64,000 bases of DNA from Paramecium tetraurelia (GCF_000165425.1 NW_001799166.1:250459-314458); one strand, 5' to 3'; shown: positions 35,190-49,976, numbered from the stretch's first letter. Program-made: numbers and translations. The notes: generated from the letters alone by a model not told the origin.

Positions 35190-37315
35190 TATTTACAATC
35201 ATATTGAGTGTGATAGGTGTAATCATTTTATTATGTTGCTGTTAAATATTTTGTATTCCAAAGTATAAGGTTTTCATGAGATGTTGTTACATTAATGTTG
35301 AAACAGATACCAAAAGCACTTTTGAAAAATACTTTCTCTTTTTTGGTATAATCCTATTGAGTTTAATGTTGTGTACAGTTTGTGGGTTATCTTATACAGA
35401 TAAGTAAATTGAAAGTAGGTACTAAAGCTATTTAAAGTAGTTTGCTCTAAGTCAAATGCATATCTTTATGGATGATTGAGAATACAATAGAGTAACAAAA
35501 CGATTAGGGATGGTAAAATGATTGGTAAGGCATTTTGTACATTAATAAACAGATTAAATCGCTCTCTTAGGAACTATCAGACTAATCTCGATAGAATGCT
35601 ATTAACTAATTAAGCTAAATTAAAACCAAATAATTACAATAGCAATATAAAATTGAGAATCAATATCTATCCGATTTATACGAATATAATTTTGAACTTA
35701 AATTAATCAACCCTAATCCTTACAGTAACTAGCAACAAATTAGCAGTAATTTTATTGAGTAAATTGGGCCAAGTAATTAATTAGGAACTGTCACCAATCT
35801 CCTATTAGAAGAATTGTCATCAAGAGATTAAGCAATATATTTAATGAAAATAATTAAATCTAAATCGTAATACATTAACATTAGTTAAATAATAGAAAAT
35901 CTTAATCAAAGTTAATCATAATTAAACGATTTCTCATATAACATTATTAATTTATTATCTAAACTTGAATAGACATTGAATACCAAAAGTTGGATTTTCG
36001 ATTCAGGAGTGACTGCTTATAAGAGATTTTTAATAATTACTTGTACCACTACTGTTATTTTACTATTCTCCTTTTCATTAGTGACTTGGTTTCGGTTTTA
36101 GAAAATGGGATTTCTTCTGCATATCTCTTGGATTGCTCTTGCAGTACTATTAATAATAGGATTTATTATTTTGATATTTGTTTATTATGTTTCATTGATA
36201 AACAATAATATGGTTTGCAATTTGGCTCATGGTGTGATTCATGATAAAAATGTGCTGAAAAGAATCATTAAAATTATGAAGCCAACTAAACATTTTATCA
36301 AAACAAAATCCTTCTTTCAATAGGTGGAGGTTTGTTTATACCAAAATGGGGATTTTGTATCATATTTTGATTTGAATTAAACCTTCTAAAATATTATTGA
36401 TCTTGATAGATCAATTTAGGAATTCGACAAACTATCGCATTCCAGAAATGTTATTAATTTCTATTAATCTGTTATATCCTCATACTTCACTAACTATAGT
36501 TTAGTGATAAATACGGATAGTGATGATAATCCATAGAATGTGTTAAGAAATATGAACAATTGGACAGACTACAATATTGACAAATCAATGTAATTAATAT
36601 TTGGAGGATGCAGAGTTTCCTAAGATGAATGGGAATGGAAAGACAAGGATTGCAAATATTACAAAGCTGATCTACTCAAATTAAAGTAATGATAACAAGA
36701 TCTAATAGGTGAAACAGTTTCTATAGTAATCCTCATCGAGAATTCGGTATGGCCATTTGCTTAATATTTGATTCATGTGATGAAGACTTTGCTAAATAAA
36801 GGTACATTGAACAATATAAGAGATGCAAAACGAAAAATAAAGAAAGCATATCATAAATAGTCTTAAAGTATTTTGACTAAATCAAACTATATATTGATTC
36901 AGTTAATAGTACTTTTAAACCAATTTTAGCTAATCTAACTGAATATGAATAATTATTAACTAATCTAGACAATGAGATTAAATAACAAATAGTCAATTTG
37001 ACTTACTATGGAAGTCAACTTAACTTAATTTTTCATAAAACTCAGAATCTGACAGACACTTTGAATTGCTCATATATCAAACAAGGAACTATTAGATTCA
37101 AAAATACATTCTGTACAACTCTCTTAAATGGAATGTTCTTTATGTATATTTACTTAATTTCAATCTGTACTCTTTTGAGTTGTTTGGGAGTACTCTCAGT
37201 GTGGTCAGCTATGAGATGCATACCTAAATCAGAATAACATTAGGTCTTTTTAGAAGCAGCTATTGGGCCTATGCAATAAAGAACCATTCAAAGAAAAAGT
37301 TTAGACGTGAATTGA
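35190..37315 (+). CDS. prominin-like five-pass membrane glycoprotein
   Basis: Five hydrophobic segments are spaced as in prominins: IILSVIGVIILLCC, FLFFGIILLSLMLCTVCGL, a third near 36020-36095 (TTVILLFSFSLVTWF), a fourth IALAVLLIIGFIILIFVYY right after it, and a fifth near 37130 (MYIYLISICTLLSCLGVLSV). Large loops of 200-300 residues follow segments 2 and 4, with paired cysteines (VCNLAHG, CRVSQDEW) and Asn-X-Ser/Thr sites. Prominins sit in membrane protrusions and cilia and bind cholesterol. The first exon is not resolved: no ATG precedes segment 1 in frame, so the start given is approximate. An intron near 36690-36760 is needed. Identity rests on topology rather than sequence motifs. Confidence 0.6.
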
Positions 37316-37343
37316 TTTATTTATACCATAAAAATTAGTATCT

Positions 37344-38431
37344 TCAAAAATCAATCTATTCCAACAACCAAATTGAACTTATAAATCCAATGGCGATTAA
37401 AAATGCTAAAAATTTAAATAGTTTGTATCTAGCAACATTGAACTCTTCTACAATTACTTCAATAGTAGAAATATATAAAAATGTTCCAGCTGATATTGCA
37501 TAAAAGATACTCACTATAATAAGTTTATTTGATGATAATATCCAACCTATTGAAATACCTAAAGGATTCATCAAAGCTTGTAGAAATATAAGTTTCTTAG
37601 CCTTAGAATGAGTAATTTTGGCTTTTTTAAATGCCAATCCTAAGGTGAGACCCTCGGCCTTATTAAATTGAAATAATATTTACCCATTTATGACAAAAAA
37701 CTGCCAATGCAATACCTATACATCTACTAAGATTTGATTCTATTCCTATTGCTAGTCCTTCAAAGATAGCATGAATTCCTACAGCTAATTGCAATAAATA
37801 AGGAGTTATGTTTGAAGATTTATTAGGTTTTTTAATTTTAGTTTTATTTTTTATTTCATTAAATCCTACTCTTTATGCCATCTTTACTTATGAAGAGATG
37901 GCATTTCTTAATACATCTTCTTATGCCTAACTTTCAACTTAATTACAACATGCTCCAACCTAACTGCAACAAACACTCTCATCTGACCTAAGTAATTCAA
38001 CATTTTATGTAGGTTGTACATCAGCATGCTGATATTAATAATAATTTGATTACATCTTAATGCTAATGCTTATGATTTGTCACTATTTTTTCAATAAACA
38101 AAATCAAAGCAAAGCTAAGAATAGTAATTAAAAATGGAAATGGAAATAATTCTTTTTTTGGCATTTCCCCACTGTTTTGGGATGTTTCATATTTATCTTG
38201 TGATTCAGGCAATAAATGCAAAAGAGCTACTGATAAGAACAATCCCCCTGAAAAGGCTTAAGAAATGGACACCAATGGCTAAAATATAATATAGATATAT
38301 ACTTTGTTCTCTCTAAAAGTCCTTGATTTAAAAGGAAGATTGGCTGTAAACAAAATGATGAGGAATAAGATCAACGTGCTGGTAGACTTAACAAATATTA
38401 TTATATTGTCATTATCATAATTCTGATCCAT
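37344..38431 (-). CDS. ZIP-family zinc/metal transporter
   Basis: The start MDQNYDNDNIIIFVKSTST leads into the first hydrophobic segment. The conserved metal-binding helices are HAIFEGLAIGIES and CHKWAEGLTLGLAFKK, the ZIP signature in segments 4 and 5, separated by a 25-nt intron near 37658-37682. FSGGLFLSVALLHLLPES near the N-terminus is the typical segment 2 with its His. A cytoplasmic loop has several His and Cys residues (ACCN and nearby CC pairs). The last segments end LIAIGFISSIWLLEQIDF. ZIP proteins import Zn or other divalent metals into the cytosol. At least one more small intron is implied by length. Confidence 0.9.
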
Positions 38432-38458
38432 TTATAAATAATTATCATTTTTTATTAA

Positions 38459-39524
38459 TCAATACTACTCTTTTTGCAATTCAACTAGTGATAATTGAAT
38501 TCTTTATTTAGCAAAGTCATCTAATTCTACATCTCCAACAACTTTAAATTCAAAGTCTTTACATGTCACAGGCAAAGAAAAACAAAGGCCTTTTGGAATT
38601 CCATAATGATTACCATCAGAAATAACCTAAATTAATAATTTAGATACTCCAAAAGAGGTCCAATTATCTTAGGATGTTCCTAAAAACCATGTCCTTAAAT
38701 GATCTTTTACAGCTATGGCTCCAGAAATTGTACTTGCTCCTCTGGAGAGCTGTAATATCTATCCTCCTCTTTATTAAACTTACTGAATAAGAGCATTTCT
38801 CAAGAAATCCTTGGAAAATGTTTCTGATGCTTATTTACCATTAATAATTGAGTGAGTCATATCTGGGTATTAGGTAAGAGAGTGATTTCCCCAAATGATC
38901 ACTCTTTTGATCTAGTCAATAGTTGTATTTGCTTCTCTTGCGAGCTAAAATTATAAAAGTCGCCATACAGTTGAGACACATCTATTATGATCTAGTTACA
39001 TAAGAGATGTAAAATTTTGTTATGGAATTTTAGTGCACTAATTAGCCAGAGTAGCACAATTAGTGTTGCTTGGATTTGCCACAACTAAAACTTTAACAGT
39101 AGTTTTAGCTTATTCATTCAAGATTTAGCCCTGTGTTTATAATTTCAATATCGAACCTATTGTATAAATATTTCTCTGTTCATTTATAACAGATCACTTC
39201 TTTCCATACCTGGTTTTCGAGGCATGGCTCCTAAAAATATCGCAACATCAGCATCTTTAAAAGCAACCGCAGAATCGCTTGAGACTATGACATTATTTAG
39301 AAGAGGGAATGCGCAGTCTTAAATTTGCATTTTGATTCCTTCTAATTCTTGTAGTTTTTCAGGTAATTCTAATAGTTATAATGAGAATTTTTGAGTTGAC
39401 CCAAACACTTGGCCAGACCCCAAAATTGGATAACTAGATTTGAATATTGTAAGAAATACAATGCAGATGCTAAATTACCAGCAGCACCAGTAATTGCTAT
39501 TTTTAATTCTTCGAATTTTTGCAT
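38459..39524 (-). CDS. MDH1: malate dehydrogenase, NAD-dependent, cytosolic type
   Basis: This enzyme interconverts malate and oxaloacetate with NAD. The start [18 protein letters not shown] contains the glycine-rich NAD loop. Later motifs are [19 protein letters not shown] and [16 protein letters not shown], where the His is the catalytic base region; [12 protein letters not shown] follows the cytosolic family near the end. At least one small intron lies near 39140-39210. The His/Arg pattern and the sequence around the NAD loop are of the cytosolic/chloroplast (not lactate) type. The start lies only 23 nt from the stop of the upstream same-strand gene. Confidence 0.92.
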
Positions 39525-39547
39525 TTTAATTTTATTTATACAATAAT

Positions 39548-41400
39548 TCAGAGTTCAATAAATTCTGTTGCTAATTCACTACTATATTCTTTTTTCTTTT
39601 TATTTACAAAGCACATTTCAAAACAGTTTCCTAAACTCAAATGTGATTACTCCATTTTTAGTTATTGATCGTGAATCGATTATTATGTTCCACCTTATCC
39701 TTATTCTGTGGATTCCATTGATTGATCTTCAGTTCTATTAATAGCACTTTTTTCATTAGATTTTTCATTTTTTGCATCTTGTGCTCCTAAACTATGTCTT
39801 TCAAATGTTGTTTGGCCTGTCAATAGATTAATAGTTTAAATTTAGATTAGAATTCTTAATTATAAATTTTAAATTACCCCAAAGGTACAATAAATAGTAA
39901 ACAATAAATGATTACATAATAAAATGTAAATTTTTTTCCAATTAAGAGCCAATCTTCGGTTTAAGTAAACCATCTCTGGATAGTATATGAATGATAATGA
40001 GAAAATTGCATGAATAATTGTAAAATGAATTCGGAGAACAAACTTATAATGAAAAAATAAAACACAAAATGATTCCTAATGTAATTTAATTTAATATATT
40101 ACTTTGCTCCAACACAATTATTTATCCAAGGACAATGATGGTCGTACACCATAACACATTATTAACAAACTTCACAATGCTTGGATCTCTTAGGTCTGAC
40201 TAACTACTATTTGTGTTTGTATATACTTTACAATCTGCACAAATGTTTGAACAATCGTATCTTTCTAATATTTAGAGCATATCTAATTTTTAGTCTAATT
40301 TCACTACTCCAGCATCTTTGGCACATGAAATAAAGAAGAATATAACAGTAATGCTAGTTAAAGTAAAGAATATCCACATCCAAATTGTGTTAGTTACAAC
40401 TAAACATTATAGAAATAAATCAATTACATGGGAAAGTGAATACTATAGTACAAATAAAGCAAGTCATATACATGGAAAGGAAGGCAATTTGACTATTCCT
40501 TTTTTGTTTCACTGGTCTAAATGGTTATCGAACATTGCAAATGATTAGAATATCATTTTTATCTCTCTAGAATTAATAACAATATCTACAATCATGGTTT
40601 CAATTGTTTTAAAATCACTTTCTATTGCTAAATCCAGAGCTGTTTTGCCATTGGAATCTTTAATTGAACGATCAGCTCCTTTCATTAAAAGTTTTCGAAC
40701 TATTCTAGAATTAGCTTGCATAGTCGCAAGATGTAAAGGAGTAACAAGAGTATCTGTATCTTGCAGATCCACATTAGCATTCAATGAGATCAAGAAATTT
40801 ACTGCATTATACGCTCCTGAATAAGCAGCCCAATGGAGAGGAGATGAGCCTTTGTTATCCACTATATTAATATCTATCCCTTTCTGGAGATAATAACATA
40901 CAGTCAATGGACAATCACCTTATGATGCTGTATGTAAGACCGTTAACTCTTTAATAATAAGTTATGATTACTATTATCGTTCTTAATTCTGTAATCTGCT
41001 CCATATTATTCAAGCAATTTAATGGTTTTCTATTATTATATATGATAATACCAGTGATCCTCGGTAAGCTGCGAGATGTAATGCAGTGAACCCTTCATCA
41101 TTTTGTTAATTAACCCATTGTTCAACTTCTTGTTTTGTATGAATGTTTTTATCTATTTATGCTTAAATGTATTAAAAATACAATTCACTTAATTGTTCAT
41201 TGTTGTTGTAACAAGAAAGATGAATTACTTTTATTATCAAATCTTATACAGGTATATAGTTTTTGGGTTTTAAGGATTAACAAATTATGATTGTGATTTT
41301 CATAAAGGATAGCTTTGACATTATAAGTATCATCAGAGTTTGCGTAATTAATGAGAGAACCAATGGCTTAACTATTTCTTCTGGATGATGATCTCGACAT
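39548..41400 (-). CDS. ankyrin-repeat DHHC palmitoyltransferase (ZDHHC17/Akr1-like)
   Basis: DHHC enzymes attach palmitate to cysteines of membrane proteins. The start MSRSSSRRNSQAIGSL opens a polar N-terminus. Ankyrin repeats follow, for example DEGFTALHLAAYRG, GSSPLHWAAYSGAYNAVNFL and VTPLHLATMQANSRIVRKLL. Two hydrophobic segments lie near 40330-40450. The DHHC domain is then CADCKVY, KRSKHCEVCQQCVMVYDHH and DHHCPWINNCVGAK, with the catalytic Cys in DHHC, followed by two further membrane segments. The C-terminus is polar (TEDQSMESTEQGQGG). Ankyrin repeats before DHHC are typical of the ZDHHC13/17 and Akr1 group. Small introns near the 5' end are not all placed. Confidence 0.9.
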
Positions 41401-41447
41401 AAAATAAATTAATATATGTAATAAGTATACATCACATAAAACTATAA

Positions 41448-43806
41448 TCAAAGTGATTGTCTATCATCAATCTAAGTAAACATATGGGTACTATAACTAT
41501 CACATTGCTATTGCGAAGGTCTAGCAGTCATCAACTCCCTTATTTTCAAAGGTGATTATTTTTTATTCGGTTACACCTTTGTGAGTGTCTTAATATTGAA
41601 ATTAGAATAACAAACATTTTTCTTATTGTTGAGTCTGAAGTTTTTGACCAGATCTCTCTTAACTGTTAGAGGAAGAATATGGAATTGGGGTTTCAAATAA
41701 TTTTCATTTGGTTTCTTCAAATTCAATTTATTTTCTAACATAAATCTTCTTCTCTTAATAATTTCATTGTTCCCATTCCCGAAATCAAACTCTTAAAATT
41801 CACAACTCTTTATTAATTTATGAAATGTTTTTTCTCTGTCAATTATTTTAGCAATGCAATAGTTTTGAACACTTGGATTTGAATATGTAGTTAGGAAATG
41901 TTGATTCAATTAAACATCTTTTTATTTCTTCAAACTTTCAATAATATGATTTTTGTTTTAATCTATTACTACATCATCTATTTCTGTCAATAATCTTACT
42001 TATTCATTTGTCATTTGTTTGTTTGATGTATTCTATGACCTCCTCTTCTACAACAATAATTACAACAATCTCTATCTATTAGCAGTCTTTGGACCATAAT
42101 CCTCAATCAATTGTAATCTGCATTCTTCAGGAAACTTATGAATAAATTCATTTGCATCTATCACAATCACAGTAGCCAATAAGGATGTCACCGTACAACT
42201 ATATTCGTACATACCAGTTTTATTGATAATAATTTCTTCACCCATCAAATGACCTGATGATATTATGCATAGAGAGACATTTCGATTATCTATTTTTTTC
42301 GATAATGTCAAATCTCCATTGATCACCAAATAGAATGCATCACCTTCCTCATCCTCTGTTGCTAACTGAGTTCCTCTATCATATGTGATAGTCTAACAAC
42401 TGTATATCATGCTTTCCAATCTCTAAGATGAATACTCATTATTCACATCTATAATATTAATTATTCACTTTACTTTTGAATATTTTGAACATTAACTACT
42501 ATTTCTCCTTCTTTGTTTTTTCAAATGTCATCTAATAAGTTATAAAATCATCCTTCTTCAAAACTATCACAAATAACTCGTGACTATAACATGCTACTGT
42601 TAAAGACCTAGGAATATTCTCAACCAAAGCTTTCTCTCCAAATCCTGTACCCACTCCCAACAATCTTATACACTCTCCGTATTTGTGTTCCATTTATTGT
42701 TTCTCCTCTTTTGAAATAGTTGTCTCCTTATGAAAGTTATGATGTCTTATAATTTTGCTTGTAAACTTCTTAGCATTTAGAATTTAAGCAATTTTTAGTT
42801 ATGGTTATTGAACTTGTTCTGAATTCTATCTTTACAAAGTCATCAATTAATCCATCTTTTTCTACCTCATCAACATAACTTCTCCATATTAAATCATATA
42901 AAGCTTATCATTTGATGTATCATTCTCTTAGAACAACACTTCCCCTCCTTTAAAGTATTCCATCCTCAAACGAGAACACAACTAAGATTATTACACATAA
43001 GACTACTTCCAAAATGTCATTCCTTTGCGTTCCTTTCTACAATTTCTCCAAAACAAATTGTTTAAAGTAGGGCAGTTCTTCCATCTTCTATAAAATGTAA
43101 TGCAATTCTTCTCTTGTATGATTCTCCTTATTCATGGTAAGAAATAATTTAGTAGCCTCATGTAACTGTGGATTATCACAAGTTTCATCAAGTGGCTTTA
43201 AGTATATTTAATTCATTAATAATTATTTATCAAGAATCAATTTAGCGATATAAAATAATAGTTCAGTATGCTATCTTATAAAGTATGTTATTTCAATCAT
43301 AATCTAAATAACATATATGTAGGTCTGACTATTCAAAACGACTTTTCTTGCATTATAATTGTATTCTAATTAATCTTATGTATTAATTTGATTAATAAAT
43401 ACTTCTTGCGTAATTAGTGGTGAAAGATTTTCGCAAACATATATCCAAGTTGAATCTCTTGAATCTCAATTAAAATCATTAGGCACCACCTAATAAAGAG
43501 ATATTAAATTATCTATAGGATCTTTGCCAAAATCTGCCTTTTATAATTTATCAAAATTAATATATATCAATTTGATGTGGTATTTTTAAGTAATTTTCTT
43601 TTATTAAAACTTCTTCTTCTATTTATAACTTAACCATTGAAAGAAAGAGATGACAATGTTTGATGATCCAAATTTGTTAAAATACAAATCAATAATCGAT
43701 GATTATCAATATTTATGTATATGACATCAATTTAGTGATTATCAAGTGACACAATGATTAATTTTTAAGAATTTCTATTTTATTGATTAATTATCATCAT
43801 CATCAT
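41448..43806 (-). CDS. protein with two cyclic-nucleotide-binding-like domains
   Basis: Two beta-roll domains are visible. The first (about 42500-43000) has VVFSFEDGIL, then YMIQYGEVMLM and later GFGEKALVENIPRSLTVAC, which is the phosphate-binding-cassette position (GE.AL....R..T). The second (about 42070-42400) has DAFYLVINGDLTLSKK and HLMGEEII, where the cassette lacks the usual Arg, so it may not bind a nucleotide. N-terminal helices and a basic C-terminal tail surround them. There is no channel or kinase domain; it is like free CNB proteins or PKA regulatory-type proteins, but no inhibitor sequence was seen. A TGA at 43466-43468 sits in the otherwise continuous frame (see findings). The start in a run of ATG codons is tentative. 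Confidence 0.7.
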
Positions 43807-44138
43807 TTAAGTCATCATGAATTTGAAGTAGTTCAGCTCTTTTACCACTATATATGAGTATATATAATATTTAATCATAAAAGATACCATATTAGATGGA
43901 ATCAATTAACATTTATTAACATTAATTTGTAATTAATGACTGCTTTAGCAATTATACTAATTAAATAGAAAAAATGATAAGATTGATATTAGAAATGTTG
44001 TCTATTTCTGAGATTTATAAATTTAGATAATCCAGGAATATAATAGACTTTAACTATTTTACTTAGAAAAATTAACAACATTCTGATATCAATTATATAT
44101 ATTTAAATATAAATTATAATATAAAATACTTATATAAT
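43807..44138. other. intergenic region
   Basis: About 330 nt between the CNB gene start and the UBA5 stop, AT-rich with several TATA-like blocks. It must contain the CNB promoter. No other gene is supported, though a short minus-strand frame (KRAELLQIHDDLNDDDDN) overlaps the CNB start region. Confidence 0.4.
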
Positions 44139-45242
44139 TCATTGCAAACTCTTTAATTGATTCATTAAATCTTCTAGATTGGTACTTTCTTTTGTTGTGT
44201 CAGTAGACTATTATTATGATTATTATGATTATTATTAATTCAATAATTATTATTAAATTTATGCTTCATTAATTGGTGTATCATCAGCCACAACTTCAAT
44301 ACCCCATTCATTTTCAACATGAACAATTTCCTATTTCTATTCTGATTATTCTTTTCTTTTTTATAATTTATTCAATCTAAGTCTTTCAGAATTCAGCTGT
44401 TATCTTTTCAAGCAATTGTGATCCTTGCATTCAGGATTAGGCATAATAGCATAATTCTAGAAGAAGTCAGCCAAAGCATTATATCCAAGGAGAAATGTAG
44501 TTTAACCAAAACCTAATAAATATTTGAGAGTGTTCTAGGCTAAGAATCCAGCAGTAATACCCATAGTAGTTGGCAATGAGGCTGCACATACGCCTTCTCT
44601 TTTAATTTACTATTCAGTATTTTCAACTACAGCCACAGGAACAGCACATGCAAAACATGCTGTTTCTCCTGGAATCATCAACTAGATATGTGCAGACATT
44701 GCATCTTCAGATACTCCACTCTCCATCCAAACTTAATCAAGTTCATTACATGCACTATTAATTGTCATACGTGCAGCATAATTATCAACACAACTTAAAA
44801 TTAGATTAACAGGTCCTTCTTTGAGAGCACCATTTTGCATTCTCTCCAACAATTAATTAAACCCTGTTCCTGATGTGATATTTTCATTATATGCTTCAAT
44901 AACAACATCTGGATTAATATTCAATAATGTTTATTTTGCTGCCTCAACCTTTGATAATCCAACTTATTGTGGAGTGAAAAATAACCTAAATATTAGGACT
45001 ATTGATTACCTATTCATATTTGCTAACTCCACTTTGTCATAATCATACATAATCAATTTACCAATTCCACAACGTGTTAACATTTCGCATAAAACTGATC
45101 CTACTCCACCAACACCAACTACTAATACTGTGAACTCCTTTATCTATTGATAATTCTGAATAATTCCCATTCTCTTTAATGCCATCAATCTGCTGTAAGG
45201 ATTGTCATTCCTTACTTCTTCACTCATTTGTCTTTCTTGCAT
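44139..45242 (-). CDS. UBA5: UBA5, E1 activating enzyme for UFM1
   Basis: UBA5 activates UFM1 and passes it to UFC1. One 24-nt intron gives an exact 359-aa frame. The ATP site [17 protein letters not shown] is followed by [20 protein letters not shown] and [17 protein letters not shown]. The catalytic Cys region is [19 protein letters not shown] zinc ligands occur in [13 protein letters not shown]-terminal [12 protein letters not shown] matches the UFM1/ATG8-interacting motif of animal UBA5, followed by a Gln run and [11 protein letters not shown]-type UFC1-binding helix ([13 protein letters not shown]). Its start faces the UPF0193 start across 15 nt. The pathway implies UFM1, UFC1 and UFL1 elsewhere in this genome. 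Confidence 0.96.
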
Positions 45243-45257
45243 TTATTAATATTATAA
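45243..45257. promoter_or_regulatory. 15-nt gap between two divergent start codons
   Basis: Only 15 nt (all A/T) lie between the UBA5 ATG and the UPF0193 ATG. The core promoters and both leaders must therefore overlap or start inside the opposing coding sequence. Confidence 0.65.
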
Positions 45258-46046
45258 ATGAATAATTAATTTTTACCTGATGATGAGGATCCTTAACTCA
45301 AAGAAGAAAGGAAGAACTTGTACAAAATTTTTGGAAAGGAAACTTCTTTAGGCAAAGAACTGTTCGGATTATACAATGCGCATGAAAAACCTAAAATAAA
45401 TTATCCAAAACCAAAATAAAAAACACAAGAGTAGTTAGATTCTGAAAAGGTGAAAACCTAGAAAACTTGTCCACAAAAAACAGTTATAGAATATCCAAAG
45501 GAAGAAATTAAACAAAGATAATAATATTACCCAATTGATTTTGTTCAAAAACGAAAACCAGAGGCTGAAATCAGAAAGGAAATTGAAAAATATTATGAAG
45601 GCAGAAAATTCTTCAGACCTGCTGTTTAAGGATAGGACAGAAAAAAATTAATCGAACAATTATAACGAGTATTTAAATATAAAAGAGGAGCATTACCTAA
45701 AGGTGCAGAATTACCTGAAATCAATATTAAAAGTGAAGATGCCTTCTTAAAAGACTCTGAAACCACTTCTAATGCTATAAAAAAAATGCATAAAAAAGAC
45801 TTATATTTTACAGGACTAAAATCTGACAATTAATCAGATGCTACTACTTTATAAGGAGATCCGTAAATTGAATTAGAAGTGCTCTTCTCATCAATTATGA
45901 AAGAAATTGAAGAAAGATAGGAATTTCTTTAAGAAATAGAATACCTAAATGAACCAAAATTAAAGCAAAGAATCAAAGATGAAATTATTGAAAGAGTTGC
46001 TGAATTATAGAAAGTTTAAGATTTAAGAAGACACTATTGCAATTGA
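45258..46046 (+). CDS. UPF0193 (EVG1/C22orf23-like) protein
   Basis: Intronless 262-aa frame, exact to TGA at 46044-46046. The start MNNQFLPDDEDPQLKEER is strongly charged. The C-terminal part has EIEERQEFLQEIEYLNEPK followed by IKDEIIERVAELQKVQDL, close to the EIEERKEFL...EI...E.E pattern of the UPF0193 family (human C22orf23). The middle has KKLIEQLQRVFKYKRGALPKG. The family is conserved in ciliated organisms and missing from many others; its function is unknown. A ciliary role is inference from that distribution. Confidence 0.75.
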
Positions 46047-46283
46047 GTATTTATTATAATTCAATTCATTAAAATGTATTCATTTGAATTTACTTATTTA
46101 TATATTAGTATATGATCTTTTAAGTATAAAATTAGAATCGCTTGAAAAATAATCGATATCAGAATATTAAACAACAGGACTAAATAATAGACACTCTCTT
46201 TGCAAGTTTTTACTATAATAAAACAACAGGTTTTAATATGTTTTTGATGATTTAATACAAATTTGATTGCTAACAAAATCATA

Positions 46284-48026
<1,743 letters not shown>

Positions 48027-48118
48027 TTAATAAATTTAGAAATTACTATTATAAATATGTACTTAATATCACTGTAAAATTTATAGTGAATAAATATAAT
48101 ATGATGGATATTAAGTTA

Positions 48119-49976
48119 TCATTGTAGTTTGAACTAATTTAATTTTTTACTCTAAGAATTTGATCTATTTTGTGAGCTTAAGATGTCTAATTCAAACAAT
48201 TTAGGTTATAAACATGATTTTAATGGCAATTGTTATTGTTATTGAGGTGGTTACTACACATTTCTCATACTTTAATGTTGTTTAGGTATAGGAGGATCAG
48301 ATACTTATCTTTTTGATTCTTTAGTACTTTTTCCTAAGCTTGATTATGTTTTACTTTTGATTTCAGCATTTGGTTCAATTGATTGATGAATTCTATTTTG
48401 TCTTTCACTAATTTTAGGTAACATTTAAGGAGTGTTTGGTTTTTTAACAGGAATGGTTGGAGGTTTGCTAATTTGGAATTGTTGAGTTTCAGATGGTTCT
48501 TTTTTTTAGTTTCTTCTGATATCTATTGAATAAATATATTATTTACTTGCTCCAGTCCAATTGTCTTATAATTGAGAAGAAAATTCAATGAATTTATCAT
48601 ATTCATGGGCATCCTCCAAAGGGTATATTTTGATATAATCGCCTAAATTATTATTTTCATGTTGATCTCTTTATTCTGACCATTATTTAATTAGTAATTA
48701 TTTCTCTTCTTAAGTTAATTTCTATTTCTTGCCTGTCAAAACTCTTTATTATAATTACTCTCTCCTTGATGCTATTATTTCTTCTTTAGCTTTTAGACTT
48801 ACATTCATCAATTTTAAAGTATCTCTAATAAGATTCTTCTTTATTAATGAATCCAAAGGTGTGTCTGTAGTAAAACTGGGAGTGTGATTAACTTCTAATA
48901 AAGATGGTCTTAATTTATCATTAATGAAGATATCCATTCCTAGAATTTCAAAACACATATTATTAGCGTAGTTATCAGGTTAACATGATTTGTAATGATG
49001 ATTGAGAATTGGCTAGACAGTGCAGAAGGTTTTGATGAATAATTTATACATATCCTACCATAACTTCTATATATTATGTCCTTCTTCTTATAACTTACCA
49101 AAGACTGATTTAATGGACCTTTTGTGTCCAACATCCATTTTGGTAGCATCATTATTAAATACAAAGTTGGGATTCTCCTTATTGATAGCATAATTTGTTA
49201 AATGCATACAAACATCCTCCAAATTATTAGTAGTTGGAGTAACGTATTGTTCAGTTGCAAATCTTACTAAGCCGTCTTAATATACATATATTCTCATAGG
49301 ATCTGTTCCAGCTAATAACACATAGATTCTCAAATCAAATTTCAAACCATCTATCAAAAATGGTCTATGCATATATCTTTATGCCACATAATGATCAGTT
49401 GGGTTGATGTCATTGATACTTCTGGTCAGAAATATTCCTCTTCCTTAACAACTTGCTTCTGGTTTTACTATGAATGTTCTTACTTTTCCTTTGACAAATT
49501 AATTTTTGAAATCTCCATATTCAGCTGGCAATAGCCATGTTTAGGGGAAGAATTTATAATCATTTGGGAATTGTTTTCTCATCTTCATCAAATTTCTACC
49601 AAGATGGTTTTTACGAGCAAGTGAATACATCCCAGGAAAGTGATTTATCTTTTGATGAGCTTTTAAATATATTGCTTAACAAACTTACGTTACATTTTGC
49701 CTAAGGTTTCTGGTTAAACAGCTGCATCAGTCCAAAACATATCCCAATTGACTCCATCAGGTTCATATTACAATATCCATTTGAATATCTTTTTCCCAAC
49801 AAATTTCACAACATCATATTTTGTATCTCTTTTTACAATCATAAATTACCAGACACATTAATAATCAGAGTTTATTTCTTTCTTTTATCATCATTTTCGT
49901 CATCACTGTTGTCTTTGAATGTTCCATTGAAAATTGGTTCTTCCTCTTTAGATTTTTTAGACTACTTTTATTACAT
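48119..49976 (-). CDS. TTLL tubulin ligase, glutamylase type
   Basis: TTLL enzymes add glutamate (or other residues) to tubulin tails. After an acidic start (EEEPIFNGTFKDNSDDEND) the core begins LIINVSDTKYDVVKFVGKK, followed by VNWDMFWTDAAVQPE. Then KINHFPGMYSLARKNHLGRN, RTFIVKPEASC, GRGIFLT, RPFLIDGLKFDLRIYVL, HLTNYAINK and GMDIFINDKLRPSLLEVNHTPSF appear in the family order. EVN-T/S-PS is typical of the polyglutamylase group (TTLL6/13-like). A Pro/Ser/Gln tail follows a 24-nt intron near 48520. It is the functional opposite of the carboxypeptidase at 31795-34332. The start was chosen because the 23-nt intron near 49850 joins the acidic leader to the core. Confidence 0.92.
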
